A stretch of DNA of 64,000 bases from NCBI RefSeq assembly GCF_900101675.1, contig NZ_FNKG01000004.1, forward strand, positions 310,001-374,000. The letters run 5' to 3'. Source of the stretch: Curtobacterium sp. UNCCL20. GTDB taxonomy: Bacteria > Actinomycetota > Actinomycetes > Actinomycetales > Microbacteriaceae. The position numbers were made by a program, and so were the translations under genes. Position 1 is the first letter of the stretch, and each line of letters begins with the position of its first letter. Below are positions 28,968 to 38,430 of this stretch, piece after piece. Below the pieces are notes generated by a model. The model was not told the origin of the DNA. It saw only the letters and a list, made by a program, of their open reading frames with translations, and made no database searches.

Positions 28968-30418
28968 CCCGCTCCACCCTCGTCGTCGTCCCCGTGTACG
29001 GCGACCTCGAGTCCCTGCTCCGCTGCGCCGACGGGCTGCTCGAGCACCTCGACGCCGACCGGCACCGCGCGCTGTTCGTCAACGACTGCGGGCCCGACGC
29101 CGACACGATCGAGCGTGCCCTGCTCGAGCGCATCGGGGACCGTCCCGGCTTCCGGTACGAGCGCAACGAGAGCAACCTCGGGTTCGTCGGCACGTGCAAC
29201 CGCGCCGTGACCGAGCTCGACACCGGCGCCGAGGGCACCGGCGCCGAAGCCGTCCTCCTCCTCAACAGCGACGCCGTCCCCACCGCCGGGTTCCTCGACG
29301 CCATGCTCGCCGTCCTCGACGAGGAGCGCACGGGCGTCGTCACCGCGCGGAGCGACAACGCCACGATCGCGAGCATCCCCTACCGCCTGACGAACCGGGG
29401 CGCAGCCCGCACCGAGGCGCGCACCCGGCAGGTCTGGGGCGAGATCGCGCCGCTGCTGCCGGTGTCGCAGGTCATGCCCGTCGCGATGGGCTTCTGCTTC
29501 CTGACCCGCCGCGAGCTCATCACCGAGCACGGGCTCTTCGACGAGGCCTTCGCCCCCGGCTACGGCGAGGAGAACGACTACTGCCTCCGGATCGCCGCCC
29601 ACGGCTGGCTCGCCAAGATCGCCAACCGCGCGCTGGTCCTGCACGCCGGCGGCAAGAGCTTCTCCGGCAACCGCAACGCCCTGCGCGCCGCGCACCAGCG
29701 CGAGCTCGAGCGCCGCTACCCGTTCCTGCCGGACGCGGTCGCCGCCTACCAGCGGCACGGCATGACGGCGACGGAGCGGTTCGCCGACGTCCTCGTCCCG
29801 GCGGGCCCGGCAGCGCGGCTGGCGGTCGACCTGCGGCACGCACCGGATGCAGACGGCCTGGTCCGCGAGATCGACGCGGCCTTCGGGGACGGATTCGCCC
29901 TGGAGGCGCGGCTCCCCTCCGGCACGTCGGCCCCCGCCGCGTGGACGGTCACCACCGACGATCCCGACCCGGACGACCTCGTCACGGCCACGATCCTGGT
30001 GGACCCGACCCCGGCCGACCTCGTGCTCGCGAACCGCCGCGCCGCCCACTGGGTGATCGTCCGCACCGAACCGACGACGGGCCCCTGGTCGTCGGCCGCG
30101 CACCGCGCCGGCGCCGACCGGGTCGCCGAACTCGCTCGTCCGTTCGCCGAGCAGGTCACGGCCGACGAACTCGAGAGTGCCCGCGAGGTGGTCGAGAACA
30201 GCATGCTCGCCGGCCCGTCGGGCAACGCCGCGGCCCTCGAGCGGCGGTGGGCCGCGATCCTGCCACTCGACCTGGCGGCGGCCGAGGCCGGATCGACGGC
30301 GTCCTCCGGCGAGGTCACCCGGCTCCGACGCGAGCTCGACGACCTCCGCGCCAGCCGCTCCTTCCGCACCGGTCAGGCGATCGCCAAGGTCGCCTCGCGC
30401 CTGCCGGGGCGCCGCTGA
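28964..30418 (+). CDS. GT2-family glycosyltransferase (484 aa, paralogue at 49603)
   Basis: 484 residues. GT-A domain at 5-260: TLVVVPVYGDLESLL, the strand before the metal site VLLLNSDAVPTAGF (the DXD-equivalent is SDA), then GFCFLTRRELITEHGLFDEAFAPGYGEENDYCLRI, the acceptor/ED motif of rhamnosyltransferase-like GT2 enzymes. The rest (260-484) is a helical and Ala-rich region with a terminal coiled-coil-like stretch TRLRRELDDLRASRSF. Coupled to genes on both sides (ATGA and TGATG overlaps). The gene at 49603 has the same length and nearly the same motif sentences, so they are paralogues at opposite ends of the cluster. Confidence 0.85.
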   Translation: MTRSTLVVVPVYGDLESLLRCADGLLEHLDADRHRALFVNDCGPDADTIERALLERIGDRPGFRYERNESNLGFVGTCNRAVTELDTGAEGTGAEAVLLLNSDAVPTAGFLDAMLAVLDEERTGVVTARSDNATIASIPYRLTNRGAARTEARTRQVWGEIAPLLPVSQVMPVAMGFCFLTRRELITEHGLFDEAFAPGYGEENDYCLRIAAHGWLAKIANRALVLHAGGKSFSGNRNALRAAHQRELERRYPFLPDAVAAYQRHGMTATERFADVLVPAGPAARLAVDLRHAPDADGLVREIDAAFGDGFALEARLPSGTSAPAAWTVTTDDPDPDDLVTATILVDPTPADLVLANRRAAHWVIVRTEPTTGPWSSAAHRAGADRVAELARPFAEQVTADELESAREVVENSMLAGPSGNAAALERRWAAILPLDLAAAEAGSTASSGEVTRLRRELDDLRASRSFRTGQAIAKVASRLPGRR

Positions 30419-33009
30419 TGGCCGACCGCACCGGGCTCGGCCGGGTCGCCCGCCGGCTCGCCCGCCAGCTGCGCGGCCCCGAGAAGCCGCTGACCGTCAC
30501 CGACCGGCTCGACCGCTGGGCACGCCGGATCGCCGAGTTCGGGGTGCTCGACCGCGCGTACCTCCAGGCCCAGACCGGCAGGACCTTCGCCACCGACGAC
30601 GAGGCGATCGCGTTCTACGTGCACAACGACGGGCAGCGAGGGCTCTCCCTCAGCCCGCTCATCGAGCACGAGTGGATGCGGGAGCACCAGCCCGTCCCGG
30701 CGATGTCCTGGTACGACGCCCTGCACCAGGAGGGACCGGAGCTCTTCCAGACCGGACCGCTCTTCGATGCCGGCGTGTACGCAGCCTCGGTGCCGTCCGC
30801 CGAGCGGCCGACGTCCACCCTCGACGCGCTGCGCCACTTCCTGCGGAACGCGACGGACGCGACCGCGCTCCCCGTGCCTCCAGGCCGTCGTGGCACTGCA
30901 CCCACCTGGGGCGCCGCGCGCGAGGCGGCCGTGCTGGCGGCCCGCGCCTTCGCCGAGGCGCAGCACCGGACCCGGCGACGCTACCGCCAGACGTGGGACG
31001 GGCCGGAGGCCGCCGAGGCGCTCGCCCGCTACCCGCGCGGGACGGCACGGCGTGACGCCGAGCAGCCGCTCGTCTCGATCGTGATGCCCGTGCACCGTCG
31101 CGCGGACGTCGTCGGGGCGGCCATCGCCTCGGTGCGTGCGCAGCAGCACGCGAACTGGGAGCTCGTCGTCGTCGACGACGGCTCCGGCGACGACACCGTC
31201 GACGTCATCCGTCGCGCCGCCGCCGACGAACCGCGGGTCCGGCTGATCGAGCGCGAGAACGGCGGCGCGGGCGCGGCCCGGAACACCGGGCTCGCCGCGG
31301 TCCGCGGTGACTTCGTCGCGTTCCTCGACGCCGACAACACCTGGCGCCCCGAGCACCTGTCCGCCGCCCTCGCCTCCCTCCTGGAGACCGAAGGACCCGG
31401 CGTGCACACCGGCGTGCGGATGATCGGCGCGAACAACGCCGACGACTCCACCGCACCCGTCGAGACGTACCGCGGCGAGGACGGCACGTTCGACGACCTG
31501 CTCGCCGGCAACTTCATCGACCTCAACGCCCTCGTCGTCCGTCGTGACGTCGCCGCCGGCGTCGGGCCGTTCGACGAGACCCTGCGGCGCTGGATCGACT
31601 GGGAGTGGCTGCTCCGCATCGGCCGACGGTTCGGTGTCCCCGCGTACGTGCCCGTCATCGGCGTTGACTACGACAACGTGCGCGACCCCAGACGACTGTC
31701 CTCCGCGCAGCCCGCGTCGTGGCAGGAGGTCGTCCTCGCCCGCCACCGCATCGACTGGGACGCCCTCGAGGCAGCCGCACCCACGCGTGACAGCGCACTC
31801 GTGTCGGTCGTCGTGCCGGTGTTCCGCGACTGGACGATGACCCGGCGGGCCGTCGACGCCGTCCTCGGCGCAGCGGACCACGACGGCGACCGCGTCGAGG
31901 TCGTGCTCGTCGACAACGGCTCACCGCGCCCGGTGTCCGCGATCCTCGGGGCGTGGTTCCAGGGCGAACCCCGCGTCGTCCTGCAGCGCGAGGACCGGAA
32001 CCGGAACTTCGGGCTCGGCAGCGACCTCGGGCTCGCCCGCTCGACCGGCGGGGTCGTCGTCATGCTCAACAACGACACCGAGGTGACCACCGGATGGCTC
32101 CGGCCCCTCGTCGACGCCCTCTCCGACCGGTCCGTGCTCGGCGCGCAGCCACTCCTGCTCTACCCGGACGGCGTCGTCCAGACCGCCGGCACCGTCTTCG
32201 GCGGGGACAAGGTGCTGCCCTGGCACTTCCTCGGCGACCACCCCCGGCACGACGTGTCACGCGCGTTCGGGTCCGGCTCCACCGCCGCCCTCCGGTTCTC
32301 CGCGATCACCGCCGCCGCAGCAGCCTTCCGCGCGGTCGACCTGATCCGGTGGCGCGGGTTCGACCCCGTCTACGCGAACGGACTCGAGGACGTGGACCTC
32401 TGCCTCCGCGCACTGGAGTCGTCGCCCGCGGGCTCGACGTTCGTCGTCGTGCCCTCGTCCGTCGTCGTGCACCACGAGAGCCGCTCCCCCGGCCGCGACG
32501 ACGCCCGCATCGACAACCGCCGGATCTTCGACGAGCGCTGGCGCGGGCGCTACCCCGCAGCCGATGCCGTCGACCGGTACGACGCCGCGGGCCTGCGGTA
32601 CCTCGGCGTCGAGCCGGGGCTGCCGAAGGGGCACGCCGTGATGGTGCGGTCCTCGCGGCCGATCGTCGTCCGCGACGAAGGGGCCGAAGGGTTCCGAGTC
32701 GCGGTGAAGCACGACGGCTCGCGGGTCACCGACGTCACGGCGCTCGTCGCCGCGCTGGAGGCGGCCGGGCACATCGTGCAGGTCGACGTGCCGACGTCCT
32801 GGTACCGGGGGTCGAGCGGGTTGGACGAGGTGACGGTGCTGGTGGCTGGTGGTGGTGCTGGTGCGTCCGTGGGTTCATCGCCGTTCGTGCCGCAGCCGGG
32901 TGCGCGGAACATCGTGTGGTTGGCGGAGGGGCAATCGGTGGCTTCCGATGACTTCGCGATAGTGGTCGGGGTCGACGGGGGCGCAGAGCAGGTCGTCCGG
33001 GCGCTGTGA
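30418..33009 (+). CDS. Double-GT2 glycosyltransferase
   Basis: 863 residues carrying two GT-A domains. Domain 1, about 216-430: VSIVMPVHRRADVVGAAIAS, VVVDDGSGDDT, FLDADNTWRP, IDWEWLLRI. Domain 2, about 460-700: VSVVVPVFRDWTMTRRAVDA, EVVLVDNGSPRP, VMLNNDTEVTTGWLRPL and GFDPVYANGLEDVDLCLR. The N-terminal 215 residues are helical and lack a known domain; the last 120 look like a small alpha/beta extension. Such two-headed enzymes can add alternating sugars to one chain. ATG at 30418 shares its A with the preceding TGA. It contains a CCTCCAGGCCGTC segment of the repeat family (30877-30889). Confidence 0.85.
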   Translation: MADRTGLGRVARRLARQLRGPEKPLTVTDRLDRWARRIAEFGVLDRAYLQAQTGRTFATDDEAIAFYVHNDGQRGLSLSPLIEHEWMREHQPVPAMSWYDALHQEGPELFQTGPLFDAGVYAASVPSAERPTSTLDALRHFLRNATDATALPVPPGRRGTAPTWGAAREAAVLAARAFAEAQHRTRRRYRQTWDGPEAAEALARYPRGTARRDAEQPLVSIVMPVHRRADVVGAAIASVRAQQHANWELVVVDDGSGDDTVDVIRRAAADEPRVRLIERENGGAGAARNTGLAAVRGDFVAFLDADNTWRPEHLSAALASLLETEGPGVHTGVRMIGANNADDSTAPVETYRGEDGTFDDLLAGNFIDLNALVVRRDVAAGVGPFDETLRRWIDWEWLLRIGRRFGVPAYVPVIGVDYDNVRDPRRLSSAQPASWQEVVLARHRIDWDALEAAAPTRDSALVSVVVPVFRDWTMTRRAVDAVLGAADHDGDRVEVVLVDNGSPRPVSAILGAWFQGEPRVVLQREDRNRNFGLGSDLGLARSTGGVVVMLNNDTEVTTGWLRPLVDALSDRSVLGAQPLLLYPDGVVQTAGTVFGGDKVLPWHFLGDHPRHDVSRAFGSGSTAALRFSAITAAAAAFRAVDLIRWRGFDPVYANGLEDVDLCLRALESSPAGSTFVVVPSSVVVHHESRSPGRDDARIDNRRIFDERWRGRYPAADAVDRYDAAGLRYLGVEPGLPKGHAVMVRSSRPIVVRDEGAEGFRVAVKHDGSRVTDVTALVAALEAAGHIVQVDVPTSWYRGSSGLDEVTVLVAGGGAGASVGSSPFVPQPGARNIVWLAEGQSVASDDFAIVVGVDGGAEQVVRAL

Positions 33010-33156
33010 GCGCTTCTCAGGGCTTTGCGGCCCGTCTGGCTTTTCCCGCCCCGGAGCCGAGCGTCCGTCGTCTCTGAGGCCGATTCTTCGGGCACGTTCA
33101 CCAGGTTCCGAGACAAAGGCGGCTCGCTGTTCACCTTGACGGAGCACGATTCATCC

Positions 33157-33312
33157 ATGTCGCTCCTCTCTGATGCAATGCGGTCGACCTTCACGACCAA
33201 GTGCGCAGTGTGCGGCGCAGTCATCCGGAAGCGCGATGCGCTCGACCACGAGGGACTGGCGTTCTGCTCAGTCCTCCACGAGGCCGAGTACATCGTCGCC
33301 ACGCTCGACTGA
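33157..33312 (+). CDS. Small zinc-finger (TRASH/MYM-like) protein, 51 aa
   Basis: 51 residues if started at ATG 33157 (MSLLSDAMRSTF); a longer in-frame reading from 33025 exists but its first part is basic and poorly protein-like. The pattern C-x2-C-x17-C-x3-H (KCAVCGAVIRKRD ... FCSVLHEAEY) with the FCS turn resembles TRASH/MYM treble-clef zinc fingers. It lies between two glycosyltransferase genes, 22 bp before the next start. Role unknown; metal sensing or protein binding is possible. No ribosome site is well placed, so the start is uncertain. Confidence 0.6.
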   Translation: MSLLSDAMRSTFTTKCAVCGAVIRKRDALDHEGLAFCSVLHEAEYIVATLD

Positions 33313-33322
33313 CGCCACACCG

Positions 33323-33328
33323 TAGGAT
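33323..33328 (+). promoter_or_regulatory. -10-like TAGGAT before the GT4 gene at 33335
   Basis: TAGGAT ends 6 bp before a GTG start that has no Shine-Dalgarno sequence, the arrangement expected for a leaderless transcript. Confidence 0.4.
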
Positions 33329-33334
33329 CGGGCG

Positions 33335-34381
33335 GTGCCCGATCGCTCCCTCGCGGTGTTCCCCGCCTACCGGGACAACCCGTACCTCAACCTGATGCTG
33401 CTGGCGCCCCGGGCCCGCGGCTGGAACGTCCTCGAGAGCCTCCGCCTCGAGCATCTCGAACAGCACCTCGATCGTCTCGGCGCCGGCGATGTGTTCCACA
33501 TGCACTGGACCGCCCCGATCGTGCAGCGAGCGGACGACGACCTCGCATCTGCCCAGGAACGGCTCGATCGATTCCGGACGGCCGTCGACGCAGCACGATC
33601 CCGCGGAGCCCGGCTCGTCTGGACGATCCACAACGTCCTCCCCCACGACGCGCGCCACCTCGAACTCGAGCTCGAGCTGAACCGGTACCTGGCGTCGACC
33701 GCTGACGCCGTGCACGTGATGAACGCCGACACGCGCGCCGCCGTCGCGCCCTACTACGAACTCGACCCCACCCGGGTCGTGCACATCCCGCACCCGAGCT
33801 ACCAGGGCGTCTACCCGTCGACCGTCACCCGGTCCGCCGCGCGGGAGGCACTCGGCCTGGCCCCCACGGACCGGACCGTCCTCGCGTTCGGGCAGATGCG
33901 ACCGTACAAGGGGCTCGACGTCCTCGTCGACGCCGTCCGCCGCGTGCCCGTCGCCGACCGCCCGGTCCTGCTGCTCGCCGGGAGGACGCCCGACGCCGAC
34001 CGCGCCACGATCGACGCGCTCCTCGGCGACGACCTCCGAGCCGTCCGCGAGCACGACCACGTCGAGGACGTCGACGTGCAGCGGTGGTTCCGGGCTGCGG
34101 ACGTCGCGGTCTTCCCCTACCGTCGCGTGCTCAACTCCGGGAGCCTGCACCTCGCCGCGTCGTTCGGGGTGCCGTCCGTGCTGCCGGACGAACCGCACCT
34201 GCGTGCGGAGTTCGGGGCCGAAGGGTGGATCCGGTGGTTCGACACCGATGATGCCGTCGGGTCCCTGGCGGCGCTGCTGTCGGGGCCGGTCGGGGATGCT
34301 TCCGGCGCCGAGGAGTTCAGCCGGCGCTTGGCGCCGTTCGCGCGGTCCCGGGAGTATGCGGAGGTCCTGGACGCGGTCTGA
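33335..34381 (+). CDS. GT4-like glycosyltransferase
   Basis: 348 residues, GT-B fold. N-terminal part: VFPAYRDNPYLNLML, DVFHMHWTAPI, LVWTIHNVLPHDA; the linker ADAVHVMN; C-terminal nucleotide-sugar domain with TVLAFGQMRPYKGLDVLVDAV (the usual GxxxxxKG signature), FRAADVAVFPYRRVLNSGSL and ASFGVPSVLPDEPHL, where the normal E-x7-E motif is replaced by a shorter form. GTG at 33335. The gene faces the reverse-strand GT2 gene at 34414, with 32 bp and no hairpin between their stops. Similar enzymes transfer the first sugars of exopolysaccharides; donor unknown. Confidence 0.8.
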   Translation: MPDRSLAVFPAYRDNPYLNLMLLAPRARGWNVLESLRLEHLEQHLDRLGAGDVFHMHWTAPIVQRADDDLASAQERLDRFRTAVDAARSRGARLVWTIHNVLPHDARHLELELELNRYLASTADAVHVMNADTRAAVAPYYELDPTRVVHIPHPSYQGVYPSTVTRSAAREALGLAPTDRTVLAFGQMRPYKGLDVLVDAVRRVPVADRPVLLLAGRTPDADRATIDALLGDDLRAVREHDHVEDVDVQRWFRAADVAVFPYRRVLNSGSLHLAASFGVPSVLPDEPHLRAEFGAEGWIRWFDTDDAVGSLAALLSGPVGDASGAEEFSRRLAPFARSREYAEVLDAV

Positions 34382-34413
34382 GCTGGCCCGCCTCGGGACC
34401 CCTCCCCCTAGAA

Positions 34414-36102
34414 TCACCGGGCCTTTCGACCGACGCTTCGCAGCACTCCTCTGATCCCTCGACGCCGCAGTGCGCGCCGATTCACGAGGAAGCGCCACCC
34501 GTCTTTCCGGTCGGCGAGCGGCTGCATCGGCAGCTCGTGGCCCACCGGCGGGAGCGGCATCCGCGCAGTGACCACAGGAAAGCTCCCCTCGACTCCGTCG
34601 AACGACACCGAGACCCAGTGCCGTCCGGGGGCGATCGCGTCTTCAGTCAATTCCGCGCGCCACCGGCTCCCGTCGGCAGCCAGCGCGAAGCTCGAAGCAC
34701 CGCCCGGTCCGGTGAGTTCGACGGCACCCGACACATTGAGTCCGCGGACGTCAGCCGGACCGCCGATGACCAGTCCTTGAGTTGACGCATCGACGCGATC
34801 GATCACCAAAGGCACCACATGGCGCAAGGCGGAGACGGTCGGCACGACGGACCGGTCCGGCGACCGGAGTGCGGCGATCATGGCGTCCGGCAACAAGGTG
34901 CCCGTGCTCGCCAGCTCGACGGCATCGATCGCCGGAAGTCGGTCCGCGAACCACTCGGCCGAGATTCCCTCAGCGCCGTTCACGAAGGCCGGCACCAATC
35001 CTTCGACCGCCAGCGCTCTCGCGCCGTTCTCGTCCGACCGGTGGACGAGTGCGACCGCGTCGACCCAGGCGGCCAGTCGATCTATCTCCGAGCCGCCCGA
35101 GGTTCGGAGCACGAACGAGCGAGCCGCCGACCACTCCCCGAGGAGGGCGAGCTGCCACAGCGTCCGTCGCACCGGCGCGACGTGGTCGAGACCATCGAGC
35201 GGGATCACTGCCAGCAACGCTGCCGTTGCTCGTCCGACCGCAGCGATGTTCTCGTCGGTCGGGTTCGTGGAGAGATAGCGGTGCAGGTGTGCCCAGCCAT
35301 CGGCGTCGAGGACGATCTCGCCGTGCTGCGCTCGGAGCACCGGGTGGTCGTGCACGAGGGCGGCGCAGGCTCGTTCCTGCTCGAGGTACCGAACGGTCAC
35401 CGACGCATCTGCGCGCACAGACAACGACGTCGTGTCACCACGGTCTCGGTAGAGGTAGACGCAGTTCGGCACGACGTCGATCGATCGTGCCTCCACGAAC
35501 GCGCGGGTCATCGGTTCGATGTCCTCCACGCTCTGCACCTCTGGGAAGCGCCGCCCAGCAGCGTCCCAGAAGGATCGACGGAACATGCGGTTCCAGCAAG
35601 GCCGCCCAGCGAGCAGCGTCGGGGCCTCGTCGGGACGGAGCCCGCTTCGCGCGGAATCGAACGGGTACCAGCGGTGGGTCGGACTCCAAGTGCGGGTCGC
35701 AGAGAACTTGAGGTGATCGCCGATCACCATGTCCGAGCCACTCGACCGGATCGAGTCGAGCATGGCTCGGTACGCTCCGTCCGGCACGATGTCGTCCGAG
35801 TCCGCGAAGACGAGGTACTCGCCGGTGGCCGACTCCACACCGACGTTCCTCGCCGAGCCGGCCGATCGAGCAGCGGACTTGATCCTCCGCACTCGGTGAT
35901 CGCCAGACATGATCTCGTCGACCACTCCCGCTGTCCCGTCGGTCGAACCGTTGTCGACCACGAGCACCTCGAGGTCCCGGATCTCCTGGTTGAGGATGCT
36001 CTCGAGCGCCTCGCCAATCCACGGGCCACTGTCCCGCGCCGGAACGACGACAGAGAGGAGCGGACGGAGCGGACCGGACGAGCGCCTGGAGTTCGAATTC
36101 AT
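34414..36102 (-). CDS. GT2 glycosyltransferase with long C-terminal domain, opposite strand
   Basis: 562 residues. GT-A domain 14-230: LLSVVVPARDSGPWIGEALE, VLVVDNGSTDGTAG, YLVFADSDDIVPDGAYRAML (the DSDD metal site), CWNRMFRRSFWDAAGRRFPE and the acidic VEDIEPMTRAFVEA. Residues 230-450 are helical; 450-545 look like a beta-sandwich (VIGGPADVRGLNVSGAVEL). The overall plan resembles the N-terminal half of the TagF-like fusions further right but without the phosphotransferase domain. It is the only gene of the 27-41 kb stretch read leftward, divergent from the secreted nuclease gene. Confidence 0.8.
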   Translation of the reverse strand: MNSNSRRSSGPLRPLLSVVVPARDSGPWIGEALESILNQEIRDLEVLVVDNGSTDGTAGVVDEIMSGDHRVRRIKSAARSAGSARNVGVESATGEYLVFADSDDIVPDGAYRAMLDSIRSSGSDMVIGDHLKFSATRTWSPTHRWYPFDSARSGLRPDEAPTLLAGRPCWNRMFRRSFWDAAGRRFPEVQSVEDIEPMTRAFVEARSIDVVPNCVYLYRDRGDTTSLSVRADASVTVRYLEQERACAALVHDHPVLRAQHGEIVLDADGWAHLHRYLSTNPTDENIAAVGRATAALLAVIPLDGLDHVAPVRRTLWQLALLGEWSAARSFVLRTSGGSEIDRLAAWVDAVALVHRSDENGARALAVEGLVPAFVNGAEGISAEWFADRLPAIDAVELASTGTLLPDAMIAALRSPDRSVVPTVSALRHVVPLVIDRVDASTQGLVIGGPADVRGLNVSGAVELTGPGGASSFALAADGSRWRAELTEDAIAPGRHWVSVSFDGVEGSFPVVTARMPLPPVGHELPMQPLADRKDGWRFLVNRRALRRRGIRGVLRSVGRKAR

Positions 36103-36220
36103 GACGTCAGTGACCGTAACAGCAGGGTGTCGCCGCTATGCGCCGGAAGGCCTGCACTCGGTCGGGGGTGTTGGCTTCTCGCGGACGCGCGCATATCCTC
36201 GCCTCGTCAAAGGGGGCATC

Positions 36221-37852
36221 ATGCATTCGACTGCACAGCTGAAGCGACGACTCACGCTCGCGACCGTGATCGCGATGTGCGCGGCACTGATCACGGGCAC
36301 TGCAGCACCCGGAGCGGCCGAGGCCGCGTCGGTCCCGAATCAGGTGACGGGCGTCAAGATGACCGGGCAGACGTGGAACACACGATCGGTGACCGTCCAG
36401 TGGACGAAGGCGAGCGGCGCGACCTCGTACGCCGCGAAGTGGTCGACCCAGTCGAACTTTTCGAGTCCGACCTGGGGGTCCACGTCGGGGACGACACTGA
36501 CGATCGGTTCGTTGACTCCCACTAAGACCTACTACCTCGTCGTGGCGGGAAAGAACGCGGCCGGATCGGGGCGGTACTCGACGACCCTCCAGATCAAGCT
36601 GAAGCCACAGTCCGTCGGTCAGTTCGGCGCGGTCACCGCGACGCCGATCCCGACCGGCGTGCGAGTCACCTTCGCCTCTGTTCCGAATGCCAGCGACTAC
36701 CGCGTCCGATGGTCTGCCGGCCCCAACGAGAACAGGGTGCCCGACCGTTGGTCGGAGCACTACAGCTCGTGGTTCTCGGCGTTCAGCACCAAGGGCACCT
36801 GGACCTACGACGTACCGATGAGTGCCGCCGACCTCACGTCAACAGCCTTCGGCAACCCCATCTACGTCCGGCTCCAGGCGCGGAACACCTTTTACGACAC
36901 GACATACATCCGGAAGTCGCCCCAGGTCCACGCCTGGCCGACGCCGGTCTCCCCTGCCGCCGGCGGCACAGAGCTGCGCGTGGCGAACTACAACGTCATG
37001 TGCGCTGGGTGCGAACCGGCCACCGGGAAGCCTTGGTCCGCACGAGTCGGAACCCTTGCGACGGTCATCGGTTCGGCCGCGCCCGACATCCTGACGGTCG
37101 AGGAGGCGAGTGGTCCATCCGGTTCGACCGCGAATCGGGAGGCCTACCAGGACCTCGACGCTCACCTGGCTAACCTGCAGCTCACCTACAGCGGTGCGGC
37201 GCCGTCCGGCTCGACCGAGGCTGGAACGAGGATCCTCTACAACCCAGCGAAGCTGGACCTGGAGGCTCAGGGGTACCTCGCTGGAGTGAAGGACTACCGG
37301 ACCTACCCGCAGTCGACCGCAAAAGAGACGTCGATTCCCTGGGCTGTGTTCACGGTCCGTGGGCAGTCCGCGACGCGCTTCATGGTCGTCGCTGCGCACT
37401 ACGCGTTGCCGTCCGCCTCCTACGGTGCGCAGAAGAAATCCTTGCTCGGAGCGAACTCGTCCCAGGTCATCGCGTCGTTGGGCGCGCTGACCAACTCAGA
37501 CCCGAAGCTCGCGGGGCTCCCCGTACTCTTCGGGGGAGACCTGAACGACCACCGTTACCCGGAGAACGAGACGAACGGCGCACAGCCCACGCTCGTTCGG
37601 GGCGGATTCTACGATGCATCCGCGTCGCTGCGGAGGGTCGGCACGGACAGACCCACTTACAACGGATTCACCCCGCCTTCCGCGCAGGTTGCCGACCCGA
37701 ATCAAGACGGGCTACGTATTGACTACATCTTGACGCGGGGCATGGCTGGCAGTCTGCAGTTCGAGAACCGATGGAACCCCGGCACCTCGATTCTGCCGTC
37801 CGATCACAACTTGATCAGCGCGACCGTCAGGGTCCCGAGCTCGAGTCAGTGA
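36221..37852 (+). CDS. Secreted protein with FnIII and endonuclease/exonuclease/phosphatase domains
   Basis: 543 residues. Signal peptide about 1-36 (hydrophobic LATVIAMCAALITGTAA, AEAA cleavage region). A fibronectin type III domain at about 38-130 (PNQVTGVKMTGQTWNTRSVT) and a second beta-rich module to about 245. The EEP domain has its motifs in order: LRVANYNVM (252), TVEEA (293), GGDLNDHR (438), RIDYILTRG (498) and SDHNLISA (526); all catalytic Asp/His/Glu positions are present. Such enzymes cleave DNA, phospholipids or phosphodiesters; here it may act on the phosphodiester-linked glycan or on extracellular DNA. ATG 36221 with GGGGG seven bases upstream. Confidence 0.85.
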   Translation: MHSTAQLKRRLTLATVIAMCAALITGTAAPGAAEAASVPNQVTGVKMTGQTWNTRSVTVQWTKASGATSYAAKWSTQSNFSSPTWGSTSGTTLTIGSLTPTKTYYLVVAGKNAAGSGRYSTTLQIKLKPQSVGQFGAVTATPIPTGVRVTFASVPNASDYRVRWSAGPNENRVPDRWSEHYSSWFSAFSTKGTWTYDVPMSAADLTSTAFGNPIYVRLQARNTFYDTTYIRKSPQVHAWPTPVSPAAGGTELRVANYNVMCAGCEPATGKPWSARVGTLATVIGSAAPDILTVEEASGPSGSTANREAYQDLDAHLANLQLTYSGAAPSGSTEAGTRILYNPAKLDLEAQGYLAGVKDYRTYPQSTAKETSIPWAVFTVRGQSATRFMVVAAHYALPSASYGAQKKSLLGANSSQVIASLGALTNSDPKLAGLPVLFGGDLNDHRYPENETNGAQPTLVRGGFYDASASLRRVGTDRPTYNGFTPPSAQVADPNQDGLRIDYILTRGMAGSLQFENRWNPGTSILPSDHNLISATVRVPSSSQ

Positions 37853-37871
37853 TCGATCACCCGACGTCGGC

Positions 37872-38271
37872 CAGCCCCTCATCACCGCCGTCGTGCTGAC
37901 GGACAACGTCGCTCGGTACCTCTCCGACTTCCTTGAACAGGTCTCGACTCAGACGAACTCGCTCGAGAACGCCGAGTTCTTGTTCGTCGTCGACAGCTCG
38001 CCGGGTGACAGCGGACAGATCATCGAACCGTGGTTCGAGGGTTGAGAACTGAACGCGCCGGGGATCTGCGAGCACAACCAGGGACTCGCCGAGGTAGGAA
38101 CACCGTTCTGCGCGTTCGCAGCGGACTTGGGTCTCCTTCCCCGATCCTGACGACGCGTTCGATCCTGGCTACCTCGGCTTCACGAACGCGTGGAACCCCG
38201 CAACAGCGGTGCTGTCATCGGACCACGGCCTCGCTTGGACCACCCTGCGATTGCCGTCGCGCCAACGGTGA
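37872..38271 (+). pseudogene. Chimeric remnant: TagF-like GT2 N-terminus joined to the tail of a nuclease gene
   Basis: The 578-bp gap after the secreted nuclease gene contains no intact gene. 37872-38042 reads QPLITAVVLTDNVARYLSDF and on to a stop at 38043, matching residues 9-65 of the fusion enzyme at 43290. After a non-matching stretch, EHNQGLAE continues in the same frame (from 38070), RNTVLRVRSG in a second frame (38096) and TWVSFPDPDDAFDPGY in a third (38125), all matching consecutive parts of that enzyme. The last frame then runs into NAWNPATAVLSSDHG and stops at 38271, matching the C-terminal end of the EEP protein (RWNPGTSILPSDHN). So one stop and at least two frameshifts, plus a deletion fusion between two genes. 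Confidence 0.8.
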
Positions 38272-38430
38272 TCGCGTACATCGCCCACTTCTCCGTGAAC
38301 ATGGACGAGTCTTGAAGTCGAAGCACGTCTCTTGCACGTGCAAACCGTGCAGGAAGCGATCCTTCTGCGTCTTCACAGTGCGTAAGCTGGGTCGGCGCCA
38401 AACGGCGCCCGCCTACCCGAGGGGATCCTG

